Source: Syngnathus acus
Lineage: Eukaryota; Chordata; Actinopteri; Syngnathiformes; Syngnathidae
Assembly (NCBI RefSeq): GCF_901709675.1
Contig: NC_051088.1
Location: 4,613,664 to 4,677,663, forward strand
Direction of reading: 5' to 3'
Length of the DNA: 64,000 nucleotides
The translations under genes and the position numbers were made by a program. Shown here in pieces: positions 13,128 to 23,839 of this stretch. How positions within the stretch are numbered: position 1 is the first letter of the stretch; every line of letters starts with the position of its first letter. Below the pieces are notes generated by a model that had not been told where the DNA came from, made no database searches, and saw nothing but the letters and a program-made list of their open reading frames with translations.

Positions 13128-13927
13128 ATGAGTCCCAGCATCATTTCCGAGGCCAGCCAGCCTCTCACTGTCAGATCTACCGTGGCCCAGAGGAAACAAG
13201 CCCACGAGCTGAGAAAGGTAAGGACAAGAAAAACACTGCTCGTGTTTTCAGAGCATTTTTTTCTCCCTATCGTGAGTCGACTATACAGTTGCGCTTGCAT
13301 AACACCTTATCGTTCATTATTTCTTCCAGAATCTCAAACCGCTGTTGGAGAAGAGGAGGCGTGCTCGTATTAATGACAGTCTGAGCCATTTGAAGAGTCT
13401 CATCCTGCCTCTGGTTGGCAAAGACAACGCGCGCTACTCAAAGCTGGAGAAAGCGGACATTCTGGAAATGACGGTCCGTTTCCTCAGGGACCTCCCGGCG
13501 TCGAAAGGTGAGATACTGACCATACAGCCCGAAAGATAGTCATCAATGTCCGTGAATAAGTGAATAATATTCAATATTTGCTTCCGATTCAGATCCCGCA
13601 GAAAGTTACAGAGAAGGCTACAAAGCGTGCCTCCAGCGGGTCTCCGCTCTGCTCCCTCAAACAAGCCTCAACCAGGACGCGTGTCAGCGGGTCAGTGACT
13701 TTGTGCGGCGCTCCATGTCCGCCACGGTCACCCCGTCCTGCATGAACTGCTGCGCACAGACCTCCAGGACATTCCCCCACATCCAACAGAGGCTGCTTAG
13801 CCTCAAGTCCGGCTTGAGCGCTATGAGGGCAGACAGCCAGCCGCAGTCGCAGCCGGCGGCTGCGGGCTCTCCTGCAGCGCAACAAGTCCCGCCTGCTGTC
13901 AGCGCGGACATGTGGAGGCCCTGGTAG
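13128..13927 (+). CDS. hes2: Hes2-type bHLH-Orange repressor, left tandem copy
   Basis: Three coding exons (13128-13217, 13330-13507, 13593-13927) encode 200 residues. The Hes/E(spl) family are Notch-linked transcriptional repressors in the nucleus that bind N- and E-boxes and recruit Groucho/TLE. The basic region [14 protein letters not shown] (33-46) carries the family-specific proline, followed by the helix-loop-helix to about residue 87. An Orange domain starts near [13 protein letters not shown] (94-106). [15 protein letters not shown] follows, and the protein ends in WRPW (197-200). Splice sites are AAG|GTAAGG, TTCCAG|AAT, AAAG|GTGAGA and TTCAG|AT. The intron between GKD and [10 protein letters not shown] found in the right copy is absent. 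Assignment to hes2 rests on sequence and on its position between espn and acot7. I cannot tell which fish paralogue name (hes2.1 or hes2.2) applies. Confidence 0.92.
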
Positions 13928-14320
13928 ATTTAATGGACACTTATTTAATGCCTTATTTATTTCGTGCCACTTAACATACGCAATGAATAGAAGAACATTT
14001 GAGAGTTGCTGTATAGGCAATATAACCTAGCAATTGGTTCATTTTGGGTAAAATCGAGCACAGATCCCAAAGAAGCAGTATCGTTTTACATACGTTTTAT
14101 TAATGCAATCCTCTTTGGGGGTTCAAGGGCACGGGTTGTCGACAACACTTTTGTAAAACCCTAAGGGTTACTCAGTTTGAGGTTTGCACGATGGACTTCA
14201 AAGTATTTTAGTCTGTGCAAAAGAATAGGCGGTAAACACTATGTGTTAAATATGTTGAGAGCATGCATGAAAATGATTCATGAGATGTATCACTGGAAAA
14301 AGTCAATAAATGTGCATTAA
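13928..14320 (+). other. hes2 left copy 3' UTR
   Basis: Starts with clustered ATTTA motifs (13937-13962), typical of AU-rich instability elements. It then carries the paired element at 14152-14219 and an AATAAA signal at 14305-14310. Short half-life is a known feature of hes mRNAs; decay control here is inferred. Confidence 0.7.
14157..14169 (+). promoter_or_regulatory. 3' UTR hairpin shared by both hes2 copies
   Basis: AACCC-TAA-GGGTT: a 5-bp stem with a triloop, 230 nt after the stop codon. It lies in a block of about 70 nt that aligns with the right copy's 3' UTR. The closing A-T pair is replaced by G-C in the other copy, so pairing is kept. TTTGCAC follows at 14183-14189 and TCTGTGCA at 14212-14219. 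Confidence 0.5.
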
Positions 14321-14920
14321 TAACACACAAAAATGTTATGTTGAATTTGTGTTTTATGGTGTCGTGAAAAGCTGATAATGAGTAAGATGTTGGGTTTAGG
14401 AAAAAGGCGGCAAATGCATAAAGCCACAGGTCAACCTAAGCCCATTGATGCTGAGAGCAGCTGCTCTATTGTTGCTGCATGAGGCGCCTCACTGCTTGCC
14501 GCCAATTCGGTGGGAAGAACACTGAGGTCATTGCGTGGCTGCGTGTGCACATGCAGCCCCCAAAACACACTCCAGCCTGTTGCACTTGTCATCAACTCCA
14601 ATGCTATAGTTTTGTGATATTTCTATCCGAGTGTTCCACACCCCATTTAAAAACAATACAAATTATTGTCTTGATATTTTAAGTACAATTGTTTGCCATT
14701 AAGTTTGAGTGTACAGTTCTTCGGAAACTGCAAAGTATACTTGGATGAGGTCAAACATGCTGACCAATCCAAAAATATTTTTTAAAACATAAGGGAAAAC
14801 AATTCAAATGTGCAAGGACAAACATTTTACACAATAAAAAAAGACAATATCAACGTTTTCTGATCAAGTCAGCTTTGAATGTATTGGATCCAGATCAATT
14901 CCTTTGTTTTTGTTGTAGAC
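14321..14920. other. Intergenic between the hes2 copies, no gene seen
   Basis: Downstream flank of the left hes2 copy before the first transposon relic. AT-rich, with no recognised gene, repeat or RNA. Confidence 0.5.
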
Positions 14921-14924
14921 TAAG

Positions 14925-15690
14925 AAAAAAGCTCAGAATTCCAGTTTTTATTTTATGGCATTTACATGTAGATGCACCTTTTTGTTTGAAGCCAAGTGAG
15001 CAGATGTATTGGAACAGACCCAATGAAATAAGGTTGAAGTGAATAACATTTCATATTTATAGTGGCTTAATGCTTTTTTGCAATAACTGCATCAACCCTG
15101 CGACTCATTGACCAGACTGTTGCATTTTTTTAAATTTGTAATAGTTTTCAAGGCCTTTACTTTCAATTCTTCTTTTTGGAGGTTTCCCTCTTCAGTCGCC
15201 TCTTCAGGAAGTGAAATGAATACTCTATTGGGTTAAGGTCTTGGCTAGGCCAGGCTATAAGACCTTCTATTCTCCCCCTGGTGAAGTATTTTGTTGTGTT
15301 GGCTGTGCGTTTTGGGCCATTGATGACACCTCATTAGTCTGGATGCATTTTTTTCATTAAATTACCAGACAAAATGGTTTTACAAAATGGTATCGTATAT
15401 TTCATAATTCATTCTGCTGCTCCCATCATGAGTTACATCATCAATGAAGATGATCGACCCAGTTCCAGAAGCAGCCATGCAAGCACAAGCCATGACATGA
15501 CCTGCAGCTTGCTTTACAGACGAGACTGTGAGATTTGGATCAGGAGCAGATCCTCTCATCCTTCGTGCTGAGGCCTTTCATCTAGGTCTCATGATTCATT
15601 ACATAAAATTTGTTTCAAAACTTTTGTGATGCTTCTCTGTGCTTTTTAGCAAAATGGTCTTCCAAGTATTTTGCTGATGAGTCATTTGCT
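14925..15690 (-). mobile_element. Tc1-like transposon relic (3' half)
   Basis: Read on the minus strand, this decodes with interruptions into the C-terminal half of a Tc1/mariner transposase: a WPSQDLNPIE-type motif followed by SFHFLKRRLKRE. Upstream lies a stretch resembling the segment before the second catalytic Asp. Frameshifts and stops are frequent, so it is dead. It is the same family as the relic at 17870-18560, in the opposite orientation. Confidence 0.65.
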
Positions 15691-15873
15691 CCTTGTGGTA
15701 TTACCTGCACAGTATATTTCTTCTCTCATTGCCAACAACCTATCAAAATATACATCCAATAAATATCTCGCCTGTTTCTTCTGATTTGTGTCTGTTACTC
15801 CCTCCAAACATAGACACAAGTGGCTTCCTGTACAGCTGGTTTGATGGCTCGACTTGTGTTGAAATTTACAAAA

Positions 15874-16080
15874 CACACACTCACAATTCCACTTATGGAC
15901 AATTTGGAGTGGTCAATCAGCCTACCATGCATGTTTTTGGCATGTCGGAGGAAACCGGAGTACCCGGAGGAAACCCACACAGGCATGGGAAGAACATGAA
16001 AACCCCGCATCGGAAGGCTGGAGCCAGAATCGAACCCACAACCTCTGAATTGTGAGGCAGATGTGCTTACCAGTGCGCGA
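15874..16080 (+). repeat. L2-like/SINE tail repeat, partial
   Basis: Contains the stereotyped teleost repeat string with CATGCATGTTTTTGGCATGT, GGAGGAAACCGGAGTACCC and GAATTGTGAGGCAGATGTGC. It is the 3' part of the repeat seen more fully at 25908-26250. The family name is from general knowledge of fish genomes; I cannot assign a subfamily. Confidence 0.7.
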
Positions 16081-16390
16081 AAGTACAGCAGCTACACTAG
16101 AAGATAGAAATAACTCAGTTGCAAAATGAATAGAAAGGCCAGGCTGGAAATTTTCAAAAAGTACAAAGAAAAATCTGAGATATGATGTTAAAATTCTTAA
16201 ATATTAGCTTAAATATAAAAATGTATTTAATGATTGTACTGGCAGTATCAGAGATGACTTTTTGTGTTCCTAAATGTGTTTTTGATACTTATTTGAATTT
16301 TTTTTTTACTTTCCCTAGGCTAGCACATCAGATTTTTGAGATATTTTCTTTTTGTTTTTAAATTTAAATTTTTGACCTATAAATGATGCA

Positions 16391-16560
16391 TCAGATTTAC
16401 ATGGCAACTACAACCCATACCGCCCATCACCGAGCCTTTGCATCCAGACGTACAAGAGTGTGAGTGGCAAGCTGGGTAAAGTGTTTTGCCCAAGGACACG
16501 ACGACACATGACTTGGACAAAGCTGGAATCGAACAGCGGACCCTCTGCTTGCTTCTTGGC
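16391..16560 (+). repeat. SINE-like interspersed repeat
   Basis: Carries the recurrent fish-repeat phrases GTAAAGTGTTTTGCCCAAGG and GGAATCGAACAGCGGACCCT. No flanking duplication was found. Confidence 0.5.
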
Positions 16561-17869
16561 TACTCATTGGCTACAGCATTCAACATTTAAAGCTTTTTGA
16601 GTGGTGTTCGGGAGCGAATTTTAGAAGTGTGTGAATTTTATCAAACGGTTGGTGTCAATCTGGGTTGGTCCATTAAAATCAGGGTGGGGAAAGTGCACCA
16701 GTGCTTTCCAATGTGGAAGTAGAAAATGACTCGCTGGAGTCCAAGAGTTGGCGTGTGCAAACTGTGTTTTTACAGTATAAACTGCAAGATTTCCCCTTGC
16801 GGATAATATCGCGAGCCACGTGAGCAGTTGGCAACTTCCTACTGCACACACAATTATTTTATTTTTCAATCCTTGTGGATTTTTCAGATTTGAAACAAAA
16901 AATGTGTAATCTGTTCTTTCACTGGTACAGTGATTGATATTTTTTATTCTATTCTGCAATTTGAAGACCTTTTTTATCATCAACCTGTCTGCTTTCTAGT
17001 TCCATAAAAATAATACGAATCCAACAAGCCCATGATTGTTCCACAATGAGTTGTTGTTTTTGGGTTAGAGCAGCAGTTTAAGAGTTTGTCTTTATTTTGG
17101 CTTCAGCCATTCTGTCATAACTAGCTGCAGCTTTGAAGACAACCACATTGGCACAAAACCAGCAACTCAAACAAACACTGTGAAAAAAAGTCAGATGGCG
17201 TTTTACTTTTGCTTCCCCCACTCCCTCCTTCATCCCAAAACCTGCAGCATGCATGTGACTTAATTCCTGTGAAGTGTTGGGACCTTGAGAGACAAAGGCT
17301 CCCTGTTATCCGGCTTGCACAGATGGGTTACAGACGCCCAATTTACTTGAAAAGACAAAAGGGGACTCTAACCGACGACATAGAATGGGAGAAGAGGTGC
17401 CTCCCTCACCCCCCTCGTGCAGTCCCTTCCATTAATCTCTCCATCTCAGCGGGACTGTGAGGGGCGCGTGCAGCAAGTGTGCCTCGCAAAGTGCACATCT
17501 TTGCAACAATGTACATATACCAATGTAAAATACAAAAATCAACAAAAAGCATTATGGTCTTGACAGGAAAAAAAAAAGACAAAACAGTGCTGCTATATTT
17601 CTTCATTTTTTTATTTTTATTTTTACAGTAAAACATTAACAGTTACTGGTTTGGGTTGTGGGCAATTCATATTTTCTGACATTTAATTGAGCCCTGTCCA
17701 AATAAATGCTGATTTGATTCCACAAATGGATGATGTCACATTTGCATATTGCTAGCCTGACAGCATAATTTCCCAGGTCACTTTTGAATGTTAAAAAAAC
17801 CCCAAAACGAATTAGTTAAACAAAAGTCCACTTGCTTCAATTCGTCCTTAGCGAATTATCATGACCTGC
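16561..17869. other. Intergenic between the hes2 copies, no gene seen
   Basis: Unremarkable sequence between repeat relics. A 120-codon minus-strand frame at 16621-16983 has no family resemblance and no supporting splice or start context. Confidence 0.45.
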
Positions 17870-18560
17870 AGCTGACAATCACAGAAAAAGCACAATTTTC
17901 AGCAAGCACAATGACATTGGGAGAGAGACGGGCCATTTTGAAGCTGGGAAAAGAGAGGGGTATATGATTTGAGCTATTGCACAAATATTGGGCATAGCCT
18001 ATACAATGATTTGAAATGTTCTGAAAAAGAAAAAATCTGTTAGTGTACTGAGCAACGGGCCTCAAACAGTTCGGCCAAGGGTAGTAGCAGCAGTTGATGA
18101 CAGAAAGATTGTGAGAGCTGTGAAGAAACACCGAAAGACAACAGTCAGTTGACATCACTGCCAACCTCCGCAGGGAAGGGGGTGATTGGATGCTCATGAT
18201 CCAAAACACGCAAGCTCATTCTTCTGTAAAGCATGATGGAGGTCATGTCATGAAGTCTGAAATCTAAAAGAATCATTTTGTCTGTCAATTTACAGAAAAA
18301 TGCATCCAAACTAATCAGGAGAAGCTTCATCAGCCTGACAATGATGCAAGACAATGACCTGAAAAACACTCCCAAGTTAAACCAAATGATTTCATGAGGG
18401 GTGAGGTGGCTGACAAAGTCAACCATCTGACTTTAACTCAATGGAGCATACATTTCACCTCCTGAAGCAGAGACTGAAGACAGAAAGCCCCTGCCCCAAA
18501 CAAGATTTTTAAAAGGCTTAAGTAAAAGCATTCCAAATGAATAAAGCACCAGTCTGGTGA
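17870..18560 (+). mobile_element. Tc1-like transposon relic
   Basis: The plus strand decodes into broken Tc1-like transposase. An N-terminal part (GERRAILKLGKERG, then DRKIVRAVKKHRKTTVS) matches the paired helix-turn-helix region. Farther on come HDGGHVM-like and MQDNDLKNT segments matching the catalytic D(N)DPKHT region, and an EAETED tail. The order is right but stops and frameshifts are many, so it is nonfunctional. Confidence 0.75.
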
Positions 18561-18787
18561 AGTCAACGGGTCGCAGCCTTGATTGTGTTACTGCAAGTAA
18601 GGCTTACTGTATGTCTGGTCAGATATTTGTGCTCACTCAAAAAACAGGTGGTTTCAAAATAAAGGTGCTCTGTTGTGTGTTGTGTGTGTTTAACACAGAT
18701 GTCAATACCATAAAACAAGGGCTGGAAATCTCACCTTTTTTCTCATGTTCATCATTTGAGCTGAAGTATACAGTATTTTGTACAGTA

Positions 18788-20224
18788 CCGTATTTTTCGG
18801 ACTAAAAGTCGCTCCGGAATATAGGTCGCATTAGCCCTAAAATGCACAATAACGTGAAAAAAAACATATACAAGTCGCTCCGGAGTATAAGTCGCATTTT
18901 GGGGGAAATTTATTCGACAAAATCCAACACCAAGAACAGACATGAACGAGCAACAACAGGCTAAACGATAGGTATGCTAACGTGACATGAACACAAACGA
19001 AGAGCTGAGAACGGGCCTGACGTAACATTCAGAGTTATTCAAAAAAACTATTACATAAATAACACGTTTATAAAACCATCTGTGTCACTCCAATTCATTA
19101 AATCCATCGATCGTCCTTTGTCAACAATGGGTGCGCGCCGCTGACGGCGCTTGCACTTCAAAATATTCTACAGGCCCATATAACGATATATATATTATAT
19201 ATCAAATAACTATTATACAAGCAATAATATTATCAAACCATCTGTGTCACTCTAAATCATTAAATCCATCAGTCAAATTCCTCATCCTTTGTCAACAACG
19301 CCGCGCGTGCGCCCTGACGTCAGCCTCGTCGTTATTCCACAGATCTAGTATATAACTATATTGTAGCGTTAACAAAGTACAAGGAAAGACGTGGGTTTGG
19401 TAAACGTCTCTTTATTTAACAAAACAAGAGTTCAATGAGCCAACAACTACTGAACTGTAACGATAAAAACATATATAAGTTGCTACACGAAATAAAATAT
19501 ATCAAATAACTATAACATAAATAGTTAACCGCCACACGGCCCCAAGCACCGGCGTGGACTTCCAGGCGTGTGGCGGCGTGCACTTCCATCCCCGGAGGTG
19601 ACACTTCCAGCCACGGAGGTGGAAGAGAGCTCCATAGAATAGGACCGGGCGACGCGTGCGTAAAAGCCATGTCCAAGCCCCATCCACCGTCCCCGGACAG
19701 CCACTCGGCCGAGCACCGGCCCCTGACTTCCATCCATGGAGGTGAAAGAGAGCTCCGTAGAGTAGGACCGGGCGTGCGTAAAAGCCATGTCCAAGCCCCA
19801 TCCACCGTCCCCGGACAGCCACTCGGCCGAGCACCGGCCCCCGACTTCCATCCATGGAGGTGAAAGAGAGCTCCGTAGAGTAGGACCGGGCGTGCGTAAA
19901 AGCCATGTCCGAGCCCCATCCACCGTCCCCGGACAGCCACCCGGCCGAGCGCCGGCCCCAGACTTCCATCCACGGAGGTTAAAGAGAGCTCCGTAGAGTA
20001 GGACCGGGCGTGCGTAAAAGCCATAATAGTTTTCCAAACCTTCTGTGTCACTCCAAATCATTAAATCCTTCAAACTCTTCGTCCTCCGTGTCACTTACAA
20101 ACAAAGCCGCTAATGATGCCGGTAGTACGTGGGGCCCTTGTCATCTTCGTCATCGCGTGATCAATCTTTGTCCTTTTTGTAAACAACCGCCGCGCCGCGC
20201 TGCTGATGTCACTTGAAATTCAAA
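18788..20224 (+). mobile_element. TIR element, right end lost
   Basis: Begins CCGTATTTTTCGGACTAAAAG after a TA, with subterminal CTCCGGAGTATAAGTCGC repeats. Its body (TTCGACAAAATCCAACACC, CCATCTGTGTCACTC) is the reverse complement of parts of the intact-ended element at 28052-29025. It contains ~162-bp internal repeats and the 118-bp minisatellite. No matching right TIR is present, so the boundary near 20225 is approximate. Confidence 0.6.
19545..20025. repeat. 118-bp minisatellite, about 4 units
   Basis: The motif TAAAAGCCAT recurs at 19661, 19779, 19897 and 20015, exactly 118 bp apart. Units are GC-rich and nearly identical (for example GGACCGGGCGTGCG, CCACCGTCCCCGGACAGCC). Because 118 is not a multiple of 3, each unit shifts frame, and long overlapping open frames appear on both strands. 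I treat these as artefacts. Confidence 0.9.
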
Positions 20225-20290
20225 TTACAGTAATCCCTTGCTACATCGCGGTTCGTTTATCGCGGTTTCACTTTTTTTGTTTTCTTTTGA
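20225..20290. repeat. Short repeat fragment (CATCGCGGTT type)
   Basis: ACAGTAATCCCTTGCTACATCG followed by GTTTATCGCGGTTTCAC is the terminal sequence of a common vertebrate DNA-transposon repeat. Only one end is present. A similar end fragment is at 55671-55700. Confidence 0.45.
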
Positions 20291-20407
20291 AAATTTTTGA
20301 AAAAATTCACATAAGTCGCTCCTCAGTATAAGTAGCGGCGCGAACAGAAATCATGGCAACATGCACATAATAAAACAACCGGGGACGAGACGTGACTTAT
20401 GTTTGTG

Positions 20408-20408
<1 letters not shown>

Positions 20409-20483
<75 letters not shown>
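20409..20483. repeat. (TTTC)n microsatellite
   Basis: About 75 bp of uninterrupted TTTC tetranucleotide repeat. Confidence 0.97.
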
Positions 20484-20764
20484 GTCTACATTTCTTATCT
20501 AGTCTCCATACAAAATACTTCCTATGCCCTCTACCGGATTGAGTAAACAATATGCAAAAACATGCATCCCATGATTGCCTGGACGCCAAAATGGCTGTCA
20601 AGCTATAGAACAAAAATGCGGACCAAAGCCTCCATATCGGGGCTGGGGTGGGGATGGTAACGATTCGAATCAATTGCACATTATAAACATGCAGATGGGG
20701 TAGCCACGCCAAAAGTGCTTGGGATCATGTGTCACGCGCGTCAAAAAAAAACCCCACACAATCG

Positions 20765-20803
20765 TGTGCGTGACTGTGTGTGTGTGCGTGCGCGCACGCG
20801 CGT
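20765..20803. repeat. Alternating purine-pyrimidine tract
   Basis: GTGTGCGTG...GCGCACGCGCG, a mostly alternating purine-pyrimidine run of the kind that can adopt left-handed DNA. Confidence 0.6.
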
Positions 20804-22150
20804 AGTACGACTAACGGTGCTGGGATGTCTGCGCTGCAGGATGACTGGATGGATACAGGCTGAAGGAGAATGAGGGTGATCGGAAGGGGGGTGGGGGGGG
20901 GGCAGAGAGCCATCTGGTCACCGTGGCGCGTGCTGCACGCGTGGTTCCCCAGAGTGCAGCGGCATCTGATGGCTTGTCATACATCTTCAGTTATTGTTCG
21001 ATACTATTCTAACTTGAGACTCGCTGATAAGTACACAAATTTGGGAAAGCACGACGCATAAAGGGTGGATAAACCTTCCTCTGTCCGCTGAATTATCCAC
21101 TACTTGGCAGAAATGAGTCAAACGCCCAATCATTTATTTTTGAGTTATTTTCCAAAATGTGCTGCTGTTTTCTTTGTGTGCATCAAATCAGCGACGCCCC
21201 CGACCCTCCCGGTTCCAGCACCCGCTGTTCTGTGCGTAGCGTTAGCAGCAGGACGCACAAACACCCTGCAGGTATTGCGACCTCGTCCCCCCACCCCTGG
21301 CTAGAACTGCATAAACCTCATATGCAAAACTATTGTTGTCAAAATGTGTGAGCAGATGTTATTTGGAAGTAGCGTGGCTTGGGTTTACTTGATGTAGCGT
21401 GGATTGGATTGGAGCAGGAGACTGGCTGCCTGCGGACCCTATTTCCATGCATGCACACAGGCTGCTTCAATTCAGACAGCTGTATTACGCTGTCTTTTGT
21501 TTAAGTATTTATTTAATAAATGGGCGCCCCGTGAAAACTATGTAGTTTACATGAGCAAACATCCTTAGGTATAAAACGCAGTAAAATGCATTTTATGATG
21601 AACACTAAACAACACAAAGAGTCAATAATGCTACAAGTATTTTATATTTTTATACTATCTGAAATATAAAATCAGAACAATTTAGTAAAATGAACTAATT
21701 CATTGCATTAGATTGGCTTTGTTTCATATTTAGAACAGTCTTGAGTCTACGCGTAAAAACGCAAAAAAAGTGGTTTCTGTAGAATTACGCACAACTATAC
21801 AATCCGTGTTATTCTTTCTACGACAAATAAAGTAATGTAATAAATTTGATATACATGTAACTATTGAAAAATGGCATCTTCAAATGTTTTGTTGGTTGGT
21901 TTTGTGTGCGAGCAAACAGGTTTTACGCGTGGCGTCTGGATGTGGATTATGCATATAGTTTTTGCTTATCATAATGCAGACACGCAATGCAGTTGTCACG
22001 CTTGGATTTAAGTAGAAGACAGATGGCTATCCTAATGTCCTAATAAACGTGAAGCTTTTATTCTGTTGTTTTCATCGAATGCGTGGCCAGTCACGACGTT
22101 TGGTGTTGGCTTGGGGGCGTAGCCGTGACGCACGGGTACCGACGCCGTGG
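20804..22150. other. Intergenic, upstream of the right hes2 copy
   Basis: No gene or clear repeat. Regulatory sequence for the downstream hes2 copy is expected here, but I cannot point to a specific element. Confidence 0.4.
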
Positions 22151-22155
22151 ACGCG

Positions 22156-22163
22156 CATATAAA
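22156..22163 (+). promoter_or_regulatory. TATA box of hes2 right copy
   Basis: CATATAAA in a GC-rich context, about 85 bp upstream of the start codon, at the usual distance for a short hes 5' UTR. Confidence 0.65.
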
Positions 22164-22243
22164 CCTCAGCCGCTGACGGTTGGACACAGTTCTCCGCTGG
22201 TATCTGTCGAGGATACATCTCCAGAACTCATAGGACGAAGAAC

Positions 22244-23128
22244 ATGTCTCCAAACATGACTTGTGATGCTCTAGCATCCTTTTCCCCTAAGTCCACCGTG
22301 GCCAAAAGGAAAGAAGCCCTAGAGCTCAGAAAGGTGAGTTGTCTTTCCCCATACATTTAAATGTGCTCAAATGTTCTCTATTTATTGTACCGCCACTAAA
22401 CTTGGTTTATAATTTTCAGACGATGAAACCATTGGTGGAGAAAAGAAGGCGTGCTCGTATTAACGACAGCCTGAACCACTTGAAGGACCTCATTCTTCCT
22501 CTTACCGGCAAAGATGTATGTTGTTTTTAATTTCAGTTCATTGAACATATTGTTAGATGTGAAATGATCAAAGTAAGGCTCGTTTGTTTTAACATTTGAT
22601 TTTTTTTTAACATCTGCAGAAAAGTCGCTACTCTAAGCTGGAGAAAGCAGACATCCTGGAGATGACTGTGAGGTTCCTCAGTGACATGCCCCCAGTCCAA
22701 AATAAAAGTGAGTAGCCTGCTCAAAGAGCCTACTCACACGAAGTCAGAAATACAATACGGCTTTTTTATACGTTCATTCGTTGATTCAACAGCTCAACAC
22801 CATCACTTGTATTTCAGATTCCACAGACAGTTACAAAGAGGGCTACAAAGCTTGCCACCAGCGCGTCTCTGCGCTCCTTCCGAAAAGCAGCCTCGAGCCC
22901 GACGCCACCCGACAGGTGACCGACTTCATCCAGCGGTCCATGTCGGCCAACATCAACAGGCAGTGCCACAACTGCTGCAGCCAGAGCTCCGCGGCTTTCC
23001 CGCACATCCAGCAGAGGCTTCTTAGCCTGAAGTCCAGCCTGGGCCACAAACCCGAGGGCGCGGTGCACCCAAGTGGAGCGCGCTCAGCTCCACAGCTCAA
23101 CATTGCCCCCATGTGGAGACCCTGGTAG
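22244..23128 (+). CDS. hes2: Hes2-type bHLH-Orange repressor, right tandem copy
   Basis: Four coding exons (22244-22333, 22420-22515, 22620-22707, 22818-23128) encode 194 residues, with the four-exon layout usual for hes genes. The basic region [14 protein letters not shown] (33-46) contains the Hes-type proline. Helix 2 includes [13 protein letters not shown]. The Orange domain begins near [28 protein letters not shown] precedes the C-terminal WRPW (191-194), the Groucho/TLE-binding tetrapeptide. Splice sites are AAG|GTGAGT, TTTCAG|ACG, GAT|GTATGT, CTGCAG|AAA, AAAA|GTGAGT and TTTCAG|AT; all phases agree. It is clearly a tandem duplicate of the gene at 13128-13927: exon 1 has the same 30-codon length and most bHLH residues agree. 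It acts as a nuclear transcriptional repressor. Confidence 0.93.
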
Positions 23129-23615
23129 ATTATTCTCGTCTAGTGGGTCCACAGCACGCCCTCGAAACGACTATGGCAGCATGTTATATACATGTACATA
23201 TTACATGTCGACTTGTATAGGCCTGCGTTTAAGATTTACCATAAATCGACTTAGCCTTGTGAGTATTGTATACTTCCCCTTTTGCGTACGCGTCGGTTGT
23301 CTTGTATAAGTTGACATCTAGACTGTCGTATTTGGTTAAAACTCCGCATGTATGTTTTAGGTTAAATATTTGGTCTGTTTTGATGACTGAATGATTAAGG
23401 GCTATTGAAACCGCCCTGTAAGACCCCAAGGGTCACTGTTAGTGAATTTGCACTGTATGATTTCAGTGTTGTGAATCTGTGCAGATTGATTTTGTGGACA
23501 TATTGTGTGTCACTGCAGGTATCCCTTTCGGGATGTTTTATTCCATTTTACAGCATTTTTTGTGTTTGTGTAATGTTTGTACTTAAAAAAATAAAACTTT
23601 GACGTCGTAGTGATG
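23129..23615 (+). other. hes2 right copy 3' UTR
   Basis: Runs to an AATAAA signal at 23590-23595. It contains the hairpin and TTTGCAC block that aligns with the left copy's 3' UTR. Confidence 0.7.
23422..23434 (+). promoter_or_regulatory. 3' UTR hairpin, right copy
   Basis: GACCC-CAA-GGGTC: a 5-bp stem with a triloop, 294 nt after the stop codon. The closing pair is G-C where the left copy has A-T. TTTGCAC follows at 23447-23453 and TCTGTGCA at 23476-23483, at almost the same spacing as in the left copy. Confidence 0.5.
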
Positions 23616-23839
23616 TGCACTTGTCTTTTTTTCCCTCACGCTGTAGAATTCTGTTTGTACAGTAGGCCTATATAAAAGTTAATGCATCCCTTATCATTAC
23701 ACAACATCGGGACAACATCAAAGCATTAACACTTTGCTACACCGCATTGTACAGTTGTCCTCTGAAAACACACACTGCAATTGGTTTATAACCCACTGGC
23801 AACAAAAGTGAGTACATCCCTAGGTGAAAATATCTAGGA

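Noticed and set aside
13589-14020. Minus-strand 143-codon frame, and similar frames at 22814-23112
   Set aside because: Antisense shadows of the last exons of the hes2 genes.
15874-16055. Open frame of up to 120 codons
   Set aside because: Runs through an L2-like/SINE tail repeat with no coding homology.
19416-20094. Open frames of 155-211 codons on the minus strand
   Set aside because: Created by the 118-bp tandem repeat. All frames carry shifted versions of the same peptide.
20323-20712. 129-codon minus-strand frame rich in KKER
   Set aside because: Driven by the TTTC microsatellite.
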